From an uncultured Phascolarctobacterium sp. (lineage in GTDB: Bacteria > Bacillota > Negativicutes > Acidaminococcales > Acidaminococcaceae), in NCBI GenBank assembly GCA_949285135.1, contig CASDXO010000009.1:29102-93101 (forward strand): a stretch of DNA of 64,000 nucleotides, given 5' to 3'. Under the pieces are notes generated by a model. It was not told where the DNA came from, searched no databases, and was given only the letters and a program-made list of their open reading frames with translations. Made by a program: the position numbers and the translations under genes. Of this stretch, positions 29,416 to 36,925 are shown piece after piece (the stretch's first letter is position 1; every line of letters begins with the position of its first letter).

Positions 29416-31668
29416 ATGGCAATTTTAGGAAAAAAGGCTTTTATTGCATCTGTTTGTTGTGCAATTGCCGGTGCAGGTTTTGTGATAAATGTTCATGCTG
29501 CAGAACAGAATGCAGCAGATAAGGTTATGCAGCATAATTTGGAAGGTATTATTGTTGAAGGTAATGCAGACGTACTGCCGGGAGGGTTTTTAAGCAATAA
29601 GACGAAGGTTGGTATTTTTGGTGATAAAAACATTATGGATGTTCCATATTCTGAAATGAGCATGACATCTAAAAGTTTGGCAGTTTTTGATGATCCAAGT
29701 CAGCCGTTGGCGAATGTGTTGCAAAATAATCCTTCTATCAGAGTAAGCTCCAGTTCACCAATGTATACTGATTTTAGTATGCGTGGAATAAATATGAATG
29801 GTAACCATATGATGCTTAATGGCATACCAAGCTTATTTTATCAATTTACAACACCGCCTTCCCATATAATTGACAGAATTGATATTACATCTGGTCCTAA
29901 CGCGGGAGTAAATGGTGTAAGCATGTCAAATAATGGTACGAATAGTGGTTCTACAGCAGCTCCGGGAACGATTAATATCATAAGTAAGAAAGCAGAAGCA
30001 ACACCTGTAACAAGATATACTCAGACATTTTCAGGCAGAGGTAATTATGGCGAGTACATAGATGTTGGAAGAAGATTTGGCAAAGATAAGGAATGGGGCG
30101 TGCGCTTAAATACAGAATATATGCAGGGAGGACTATCCTTGCCAGGTGCGGAAAAGAATGCGAAAAATATTTTTGTGAATATAGATCATCATAATGAACG
30201 CAGTAATACTAACTTGTTGGCCGGGTATTTTGACTTACGTGTCAATGGCGGGCAAAGGTGGTTCCAGTTTAAACCGTCGGCAGATTATAAAAGTCAGGCG
30301 TTGCCTGCAGTTCCTGATTCAAAGAATAATTATGATTTTGATGGCACTACCAAATATGTGCATGGCTACATTATGACATTAAATCATGAACAAAAAATTA
30401 CGGATGACTGGTCATGGTTTGCCAATTTTGGACAGTCCAGAAGAAGCGGCAATAAAGATAATCAGGGTTCTGCAATAAAATTTGATCAAGATGGCAATTT
30501 TGTCAGCAATAGATTTAATCAGCAAAATGAGGCTGGAAAAAATGTTTATGCACAATTAGGTGTAAAAGGTAATTTTGATACTGGAAAATTAAAACATAAT
30601 GTTTCTTTTGCAGCTGACAGATCATGGGCAAGATATTGGAATAATGCAAAATCATACAGTCCAGGCAGCAGTGGTATTACCGGGAATCTGTATGAAGGAA
30701 TAATATTTCCGGATGACTATAAATTACAAAGTTTTGGAGCGGCTAAGCCGGAATGGGAAGAAACTAATGTCGGAATTACTTTAGGAGATAATCTGGAATA
30801 CGGAAAATTGCAGGTATTGCTGGCAGCTTCGCGCAAACACGAAGATTTTAATAATTTAAAAGGAAAGGTAAAGCATACCAATAATAATATCCTGCCAACT
30901 TATGGCATCAGTTATAAGCCGGTAGATAATTTGGCTGTATATGCCGGACATACTGAAAGTTTTTCCAGAGGATTAGTTGTATCCGGTGAATATGCTGGCG
31001 ATAAAAACAATAATAAAAAATATAAATATGTCAATGATGGTGCTACCTTGGAACCGGTGAAAAGTAAACAAAATGAAGTTGGCATTAAATATGCAAATGC
31101 CGGCCTTTTAACTACTTTAAGTTATTTTGCTATTGATGAAGCCAACAGAATAGATTCTGTGGCCGGACTTAGTGTAGATGGAGATACCTTATACAAAAAA
31201 GTTCAGGACGGCAAGAACAGTTATAAGGGTTTGGAGCTTACCGTCAATGGTAAAATAGCAGAAAAGTGGAATACCACAGGTGGTTTGCTTTATCTGGATG
31301 CGCAAAGAGAACATACTAAAAATGGATCAAAAGATGGTATGTTTGTTACCGGTGTATCCAGATGGAGCAGTGTAGTTGGTTTGGAGTACAAACCAAGTGA
31401 TGACTGGGGTATAGTTGGCAGAGCGGTATGGAATGATAAAGCTTTTGTTGAGGATACAAGCGGTAAAGGTAAATATGAAATTCCGTCACATCTTACCTTT
31501 GATTTGGGAGTAAATTATAAAACACAAGTCAATGCAATGCCGGTAAAATTCAGTGCAATGTGCTATAACGTAACTAACAGAGATTACTGGATGGGAAGAG
31601 GCGGCAGTTCGACTTTCGGCTTATCAATGCCAAGAACATTTATGTTATCAGCTGCTTTCGATATTTAG
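29416..31668 (+). CDS. TonB-dependent outer-membrane receptor, probable corrinoid uptake (second)
   Basis: Predicted 750-residue receptor. Signal peptide about 1-29 (FVINVHAA), plug domain about 60-190 (PLANVLQNNPSIRVSSSS, FSMRGINMNGNHMMLNGIPS), long barrel, final strand FMLSAAFDI. ATG 29416 has GAGAGGTG before it; an upstream GTG at 29386 lacks a good site. It resembles the first receptor in signal peptide and C-terminus but is more distant in the middle. The coding sequence is visibly more AT-rich than the first locus and the core genes. Under its own B12 riboswitch. Confidence 0.9.
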   Translation: MAILGKKAFIASVCCAIAGAGFVINVHAAEQNAADKVMQHNLEGIIVEGNADVLPGGFLSNKTKVGIFGDKNIMDVPYSEMSMTSKSLAVFDDPSQPLANVLQNNPSIRVSSSSPMYTDFSMRGINMNGNHMMLNGIPSLFYQFTTPPSHIIDRIDITSGPNAGVNGVSMSNNGTNSGSTAAPGTINIISKKAEATPVTRYTQTFSGRGNYGEYIDVGRRFGKDKEWGVRLNTEYMQGGLSLPGAEKNAKNIFVNIDHHNERSNTNLLAGYFDLRVNGGQRWFQFKPSADYKSQALPAVPDSKNNYDFDGTTKYVHGYIMTLNHEQKITDDWSWFANFGQSRRSGNKDNQGSAIKFDQDGNFVSNRFNQQNEAGKNVYAQLGVKGNFDTGKLKHNVSFAADRSWARYWNNAKSYSPGSSGITGNLYEGIIFPDDYKLQSFGAAKPEWEETNVGITLGDNLEYGKLQVLLAASRKHEDFNNLKGKVKHTNNNILPTYGISYKPVDNLAVYAGHTESFSRGLVVSGEYAGDKNNNKKYKYVNDGATLEPVKSKQNEVGIKYANAGLLTTLSYFAIDEANRIDSVAGLSVDGDTLYKKVQDGKNSYKGLELTVNGKIAEKWNTTGGLLYLDAQREHTKNGSKDGMFVTGVSRWSSVVGLEYKPSDDWGIVGRAVWNDKAFVEDTSGKGKYEIPSHLTFDLGVNYKTQVNAMPVKFSAMCYNVTNRDYWMGRGGSSTFGLSMPRTFMLSAAFDI

Positions 31669-31678
31669 TTAGAATTTG

Positions 31679-31704
31679 CAGGAGAGAGCCTCGGCTCTCT
31701 CCTG
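31679..31704 (+). terminator. Hairpin after second TonB receptor gene
   Basis: Stem CAGGAGAGAG/CTCTCTCCTG with a 6-base loop, not followed by a proper T-run. It may be an attenuator or an mRNA-stability element that raises receptor over importer expression. Confidence 0.6.
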
Positions 31705-31785
31705 TGTTCATAAAAATATACCTGAAGCATTCATTGCATCAGCTATCAGGATATTTTGAAATCATCTGTATACTGGGAGAACTAT

Positions 31786-32838
31786 ATGTTGCAGGAAAAC
31801 TATCGCAGAACAAGGTACAAAAAATGTGTTTTAATCTTAGCTGCATTTATATTTACTTTAATATCAGGCTATATTTTTACTACTGTTGGCATGAAACAGG
31901 TGCATATCTGGCAAGTATTCACTGCACTTGAGAAATTTTTTTCTGGAACCATTAATACTGGTTCTGACGAGGCTGTAAATAAAATTATTCTTTTGCTCAG
32001 ATTACCCAGAATATTAATGGCTGTTTTAGCCGGTATCGGACTGGCTGTTGCAGGAGCAGTAATGCAGTCTGTAACAAGAAATTATTTAGTCAGCCCTTTT
32101 ACTTTGGGCATATCTGCAGCTGCAGCTTTTGGAGCATCACTTTGTATTGTTTTTGGTACTGGCATGTTTTTTCAAAGTGATTTTGGAATTATTTTTTGTG
32201 CCTTTATTTCTGCATGTATCTGCGGGCTGATTGTTTATGGCGTTGCTCAAAAGACCGGTCTGAAGCCAAGTTCTATAGTATTGGTCGGTATAGCGTTAAA
32301 TTATCTGTTTAGCGCCATGACTGCGACCATCGAATTTTTTGCCAAAGAACATAAGCTGGAAGCTGTTGTACAATGGACTTTTGGTTCATTTAATCGGGCT
32401 GACTGGGATTATATTTTGATAACACTGGCTATCGTAGCTTGTGGTATATATATAATGATGTATTATTGCCTGCCACTGAATGCCATAGCTGGGAACGATG
32501 ATGAAATGGTAAAAAGTTTTGGGGTAAATCCGGAAAAAGTAAGGTCTGTATGTGGCATCATATCAGTATTAATTACCTCTGCAATAATAAGTTTTACTGG
32601 TGTTATTGGTTTTGTAGGGCTTATCGCACCACATATGGCGCGCATTATCATTGGCAATGATCATAGATTTTATATTTTATTTTCAGGGATTATTGGTGCA
32701 ATGCTTTTACTGGTGTCGGACACAATAGGTAAATTTATTTTATATCCAGTAAATATTCCTGTTGGGATTATTATTTCTTTCCTGGGGGTTCCATTGTTCA
32801 TACACTTGATTCTTACAAAAAGGAATGGTTTGGAATAG
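31786..32838 (+). CDS. FecCD/BtuC-type ABC permease (second)
   Basis: Predicted 350-residue permease with about ten helices. Signature RLPRILMAVLAGIGLAVAGAVMQ and the coupling region GFVGLIAPHMARIIIG are clear. ATG 31786 is preceded by GGGAG with good spacing; a TTG at 31756 is in frame but less likely. Here the permease comes before the binding protein, the reverse of the first locus. The stop overlaps the next GTG start. Confidence 0.92.
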   Translation: MLQENYRRTRYKKCVLILAAFIFTLISGYIFTTVGMKQVHIWQVFTALEKFFSGTINTGSDEAVNKIILLLRLPRILMAVLAGIGLAVAGAVMQSVTRNYLVSPFTLGISAAAAFGASLCIVFGTGMFFQSDFGIIFCAFISACICGLIVYGVAQKTGLKPSSIVLVGIALNYLFSAMTATIEFFAKEHKLEAVVQWTFGSFNRADWDYILITLAIVACGIYIMMYYCLPLNAIAGNDDEMVKSFGVNPEKVRSVCGIISVLITSAIISFTGVIGFVGLIAPHMARIIIGNDHRFYILFSGIIGAMLLLVSDTIGKFILYPVNIPVGIIISFLGVPLFIHLILTKRNGLE

Positions 32839-33881
32839 TGAGAAAAATTATTTCTGCTTGCTTGTTTTTACTGATATTTCTTATCTGTGGGTGCAGTAAT
32901 AACGAAGCAAAGATTAATAAAGAAGTTAAAATCAAAGACAGTATTGGAAGAAATATTGAGATAACATTACCCTTGTCAAAAGTAGTTGTGGCAAACGGTT
33001 ATAATGCAGAACTGATTAATGCCATAGGAGCATTGGATGCGGTAATTGGTGTTGATTACAGGATTTTTCAGGATCAGGAGGAGTACAAGGGTAAATTTAC
33101 TTATGATCAGGTTATAGGCAAAAGTCAGCAAGAGCTGAACTATGAAAAAATTATTGAATTAGCTCCGCAGGCAGTAATTTTAACAGGAAATGGCAGATGG
33201 GAAGAAGCAGAAAGAAAACTGTCCGGATTTGGGATAAAGGTTATCGTCATTAACAGTTATTATACTGATGAATTTTTTGATAACTGTAAATTGATGGGCA
33301 GGCTCTTTGGCAGGGAAAAGCGTGCTGAAGAAATATGCCGATATTTTCAAAAACAGTTGCAATATGTGCAGGATAATGTAAAAAACGCTCCGTTAAGAAC
33401 TGTTTATTTTGAATATCGCAGGGAGGGCAATACTACTGTTCCGGGTGATTATTTTTATAATATGATTAAATATTCGGGAGCAAAAAATATTTTTGAAGAT
33501 GCCAAAAGTGTTTCGGTAAACAGTGAAAGTATTATCCTGAGAAATCCTGCTTATATTGTCAAAGTAGGCGAGAATAACATTTCGGCTAAATACATACCTC
33601 CTACAGAAACCGAAATGCAGGCAAGAAAGCAGGAAATAGTCAGCCGTGCCGGATGGGATAGCATAGATGCAGTAAGAAATAACCGTATTCTGCTTCTGTC
33701 GCATTTTTTGCACGGAGGAGCTTCTAAAATAATCGGTACTATGTATATCGCAAAATTTATTTATCCTGAGTATTTGCCGGATTTGTACCCGGAAGAGGTT
33801 TTTAACAAATGGCTGCAATATCAAGGGTTAGATTATCTTGAAGGGCATACATATCCTAAATTTCAGTTAAGAGACAGGTGA
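32838..33881 (+). CDS. ABC transporter substrate-binding lipoprotein (BtuF-like, second)
   Basis: Predicted 347-residue binding protein. Lipoprotein signal with lipobox ICGC (Cys 19). Two-lobe Fe/B12-binding fold: IKDSIGRNIEITLPLSKVVV, IIELAPQAVILTG. The GTG start overlaps the permease stop TAG by one base. It is only distantly similar to the binding protein of the first locus, so the two importers may differ in corrinoid preference. Confidence 0.88.
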   Translation: MRKIISACLFLLIFLICGCSNNEAKINKEVKIKDSIGRNIEITLPLSKVVVANGYNAELINAIGALDAVIGVDYRIFQDQEEYKGKFTYDQVIGKSQQELNYEKIIELAPQAVILTGNGRWEEAERKLSGFGIKVIVINSYYTDEFFDNCKLMGRLFGREKRAEEICRYFQKQLQYVQDNVKNAPLRTVYFEYRREGNTTVPGDYFYNMIKYSGAKNIFEDAKSVSVNSESIILRNPAYIVKVGENNISAKYIPPTETEMQARKQEIVSRAGWDSIDAVRNNRILLLSHFLHGGASKIIGTMYIAKFIYPEYLPDLYPEEVFNKWLQYQGLDYLEGHTYPKFQLRDR

Positions 33882-33886
33882 GATAA

Positions 33887-34660
33887 ATGAGTCTGAAAGT
33901 TACGAATCTTTCCTTTGGATATGACAAGAAGCGAAGGATACTAAGTGATATTTCCCTGGAAATACCGCAAGGAGAAATATTAGGAATTCTGGGGCCTAAT
34001 GGAACTGGTAAGACTACTTTTATTAAATGTCTTAACAATATCCATACGCCGGATGTGGGTGCAGTAAGCTATAACGGGCAATGTATAACAGATTTACGGC
34101 AGAAGGAAATTGCAAAAATTATTGCTTATGTACCTCAATATATAAATAATGTTTTTACAATGAATGTTATGGATACAGTTATGATGGGCAGGCTGCCCTA
34201 TACTGTCAAGGATTACAGTCAGCAGGATGAGGAGATTGTGTTTTCTGTTATTAAAAAGATGCATCTGGAACAATTTGCTTTCAGAAATATTAAAGAGATA
34301 AGTGGTGGTGAAAGGCAAAGGGTATTTGTTGCCAGAGCTTTGGCTCAACAGCCAAAGATAATTATTTTAGATGAACCTACAAGTAGTTTGGATTTATATA
34401 ATCAGCTATTTATTTTGCATACTCTGACTAAATTAGCTAAAAAGAATAATATAACAATAATTATGACAATTCATGATTTGAATTTAGCTTCCATGTTTTG
34501 TGATAAGATTTTGATGCTAAAAGATACACATATTTTTGCGTATGGAACTCCGGAGAGTATTATTACTGCAGAAAATATATATGCAATGTACAAAGTAAAA
34601 ACTGAAATTACTGCACCAGAACATTATAAGCATATCAGACTGTTAAAAAATTTAAGTTAG
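33887..34660 (+). CDS. ABC transporter ATP-binding protein (BtuD/FecE-like, second)
   Basis: Predicted 257-residue ATPase: Walker A GPNGTGKTT, Q-loop YVPQYINN, signature ISGGERQR, Walker B IIILDEP, switch His in TIHDLNLA. Lies six bases after the binding-protein gene with GAGATAAATG as start context. Completes the second importer. Confidence 0.94.
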   Translation: MSLKVTNLSFGYDKKRRILSDISLEIPQGEILGILGPNGTGKTTFIKCLNNIHTPDVGAVSYNGQCITDLRQKEIAKIIAYVPQYINNVFTMNVMDTVMMGRLPYTVKDYSQQDEEIVFSVIKKMHLEQFAFRNIKEISGGERQRVFVARALAQQPKIIILDEPTSSLDLYNQLFILHTLTKLAKKNNITIIMTIHDLNLASMFCDKILMLKDTHIFAYGTPESIITAENIYAMYKVKTEITAPEHYKHIRLLKNLS

Positions 34661-34779
34661 ATATCTTTTTACGATGGAACATATAATGTCAGCAGGCAGA
34701 TTTTATATTTATTAAGTCAAATATGAATACTGAGCCATCAGTATCTTCATATATAAATATTATCAAGGAGGATAGAAAC

Positions 34780-35139
34780 ATGACTGAAGATTTTATCGGC
34801 AAAAACGGCAGACTGGAAGAAGAATTTGTTGCTGCTACAGATGCTAAACTGCATATGGTAGCATTTGAGAAAATGGAAATCAGGGCGGCCAGAGAAAAAC
34901 CGTACCTTATGGAAGGCCTTGAAAAGCTGAAAACTATTATGGGCAAGGAGGATTTTGACAGATATATTAACAGTGCAGAAAATATCAATATCAGCGGTAA
35001 CTCAATGCTGATACTGGTACCTGAGGAAAAAAAGCGAACAATATTGCTGGGAAGATGGCAGGCTGATATTAAAAATGCCTTCGGTATTGAAAATCTTCGT
35101 ATTGTAGGCGGGGCACGCAGCGGGCTGGATGCTTATTGA
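34780..35139 (+). CDS. Uncharacterised protein resembling DnaA domain I
   Basis: Predicted 119-residue protein. AAGGAGG sits nine bases before ATG 34780, so I reject an in-frame ATG at 34723. The C-terminal 70 residues (LEKLKTIMGKEDFDRYI, NISGNSMLILVPEEKKR, GRWQADIKNAFGIENLRIV) follow the helix-strand pattern of the N-terminal interaction domain of DnaA, without any ATPase or DNA-binding part. This likeness is by eye and tentative. It lies 119 bases after the second importer and may be a separate unit; a 7-bp hairpin (34727-34744) precedes it. Confidence 0.6.
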   Translation: MTEDFIGKNGRLEEEFVAATDAKLHMVAFEKMEIRAAREKPYLMEGLEKLKTIMGKEDFDRYINSAENINISGNSMLILVPEEKKRTILLGRWQADIKNAFGIENLRIVGGARSGLDAY

Positions 35140-35191
35140 TAACATTTTGCATAACTGAAAATTGCAGGAAACACTGTCAGAAGATAAAAAA

Positions 35192-35229
35192 TAAATGCCG
35201 GTCGGGAATTTAAGCCTGACCGGCATTGT
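35192..35229. terminator. Terminator between the DnaA-domain-I-like gene and the minus-strand secreted genes
   Basis: Stem AATGCCGGTC/GACCGGCATT. On the minus strand it is followed by a long T-rich run, so it mainly ends the leftward operon; it can also act rightward. Confidence 0.8.
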
Positions 35230-35232
35230 CGT

Positions 35233-35994
35233 TTATTTAGCTGCAGTCATGATGGTGGCAGTACCGTTACTGAATTGTATCACTGTATTTTTAGGCAGCT
35301 GGAGTGCGCTGTTATCTGGCTGAGTCCAAAAAGCAGCTTCCTTCAGAACTCCTTCAATGACAAACCCTTCGGCGTTAAAGCTGATGGCAGTACCGGCTTT
35401 AAACGGGAGAAAACCGGATGCAAAGCCGTTGTTGTTTTGCTGCCAGCCTTCAGGGCGCAGCAGGTAATCGTTTTTGAGTGTGCCCGAGCACACGCGACCT
35501 TCAGAATAAAAGGTTAATACAGTATCTTCCTTAAAAGTTACAAAGCCATAGCTGTTTGGCTGCAGCTGAAAAGTAGCTGGTTCATTAAGTGTACCGCTCA
35601 GTACGCAGCCAGAAGTATCAAAAGTGACAGACGTATTGCCTTTGTATTCTATATGCCTGTAGGTAGGCAGCAGAATGCTGCTGCGATAAGGAACTGGCCG
35701 CAGAAAAGGAGGACCAAAGAGATTGGCCGTAGCAGCAAAATAATGGTCGTTGATTAGATAATGCCAGCCGGTAGGGCGCAGATAGGTGCTTTTATCCAAA
35801 ACGCCAGTAATAACCTGGTTGGTATCATTTAAGCTTACCGTAGAGTTTTTCTTGAATTTTAGCTCACCGCGACTGACGCTCCAGCCCTGAGGTATCAAGG
35901 CCGTATCTTTTGTCAGAACGATGTCCTGTGCCTGTACGGCAGCATTAAATATTATTAGTGTAAATAGAGCGGAGAGCAAAAAATATTTCTTCAT
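35233..35994 (-). CDS. Exported protein with degenerate internal repeats
   Basis: Predicted 253-residue exported protein that I do not recognise. Signal peptide 1-22 (NAAVQA-Q). The mature part has four or five degenerate repeats of about 36-45 residues beginning near residues 44, 114, 151, 195 and 231, with the core pattern [FY]K-x-[NDG]T-x-[ILV]-[ST]F-x3-G-x-V-x2-G-x-L followed by an LxPxGW-like tail. Such beta-hairpin repeats suggest a beta-rich, perhaps surface or periplasmic, structural protein. AGGAGGT precedes the ATG; the gene follows a small Pro-rich exported protein on the same strand. Confidence 0.7.
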   Translation of the reverse strand: MKKYFLLSALFTLIIFNAAVQAQDIVLTKDTALIPQGWSVSRGELKFKKNSTVSLNDTNQVITGVLDKSTYLRPTGWHYLINDHYFAATANLFGPPFLRPVPYRSSILLPTYRHIEYKGNTSVTFDTSGCVLSGTLNEPATFQLQPNSYGFVTFKEDTVLTFYSEGRVCSGTLKNDYLLRPEGWQQNNNGFASGFLPFKAGTAISFNAEGFVIEGVLKEAAFWTQPDNSALQLPKNTVIQFSNGTATIMTAAK

Positions 35995-36027
35995 TTTTCT
36001 ACCTCCTGAAAGGAGTACATGAAATCT

Positions 36028-36330
36028 TTATTCATTGTTGCGCCTTGCATCCTGCTGGCGCTGGATTTCGCGTGTTCTTTCCAGCTGGCTGTCAGCGGTA
36101 CGGTCAATACGTCTTTCGGTACGCCTGTGGTTGATGGCAGTACGGCGGCTGGCAGGCGGCTGCTGCACGCGTACGGCAGGAGGTGCGGGTGTATGTACTG
36201 TGGGAGGAGCGGGCTGCTGCACAGAGGTTGCAGGAGCGCCAACATGGCCTGAAGCTGCAGGCGGAGCAGCATTTATGACAGCTGCCGGAAGCAGCAGTAA
36301 CATTAGAATGGCAAATGCTTTTTTAAACAT
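36028..36330 (-). CDS. Small exported Pro/Ala-rich protein
   Basis: Predicted 100-residue exported protein. Signal peptide 1-21 (LPAAVINAA), then a Pro/Ala/Val-rich stretch (about 22-60) and a highly charged, Arg-rich helical tail (RRTERRIDRTADSQLERTRE). Function unknown; a periplasmic linker-like or wall-contacting role is possible. AAGGAGATGATTTT is an excellent ribosome site. It is 33 bases upstream of the repeat-protein gene and most likely in one operon with it. Confidence 0.65.
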   Translation of the reverse strand: MFKKAFAILMLLLLPAAVINAAPPAASGHVGAPATSVQQPAPPTVHTPAPPAVRVQQPPASRRTAINHRRTERRIDRTADSQLERTREIQRQQDARRNNE

Positions 36331-36455
36331 AAAATCATCTCCTTTATATATTTAGTATATCAGTAAATTTTGTCAAAATAATGGTATTTTACAAAATTGT
36401 CGGAGAAATTCTGCTGTGGAAATGATAAAATTAAAAGGCTGGAGGGAACAGGAAA

Positions 36456-36812
36456 ATGAAAAAAATTGCTGTAATAAGATGTTTGCGTGTCAGTGCGTCC
36501 TGCACCGGCAGTGGCTGTTTGCGGGCGATGAATGAGAAAACTGGCGCATTTGCCTGCTATGAACAGGATGAACCGCTGCAGGCAGTTGCTTTTTGGACCT
36601 GCAATGGTTGTGGAGAGAATAAGCTGCCCAATCAGGAAGGCGTGCGCAAGAAGATTGAGCGCATGAAGAAACTGATGCCTGATGCTGTACATCTGAGTAA
36701 TTGTACGATGCCTAAAGATGAAGCCGGCAACAGAAGGATGTGCCCCGTTATTGCTGATATTGCGGCAGAACTGGAAGCGGCGGGAATCAGGATTGTACAC
36801 GGCACTCACTGA
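36456..36812 (+). CDS. CGGC-type cysteine-rich protein (second)
   Basis: Predicted 118-residue CGGC-domain-type protein with cysteines in CLRVSASCTGSGC, TCNGCGEN, SNCTMP and RMCPVI. It is a paralogue of the protein at 28.7-29.0 kb, sharing the order of the cysteine motifs and the terminal GTH. Putative metal-binding; no enzymatic role is established. AGGGAACAGG precedes the ATG. It stands alone between divergent minus-strand genes and rng, and ends at a strong terminator. Confidence 0.78.
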   Translation: MKKIAVIRCLRVSASCTGSGCLRAMNEKTGAFACYEQDEPLQAVAFWTCNGCGENKLPNQEGVRKKIERMKKLMPDAVHLSNCTMPKDEAGNRRMCPVIADIAAELEAAGIRIVHGTH

Positions 36813-36836
36813 AAAACGAGCTGCAGAAAAACTGCA

Positions 36837-36873
36837 ATTACTGGCAGAGTTGTTTTGCCAGTAGTTTTTTTTT
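36837..36873 (+). terminator. Terminator after second CGGC gene
   Basis: Stem TACTGGCA/TGCCAGTA, 8-base loop, then nine T residues. Confidence 0.88.
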
Positions 36874-36925
36874 GTGCTAAAATATAGTATCGAATATAAA
36901 AGCACTTATGCGAAAGGAGGCAGTA

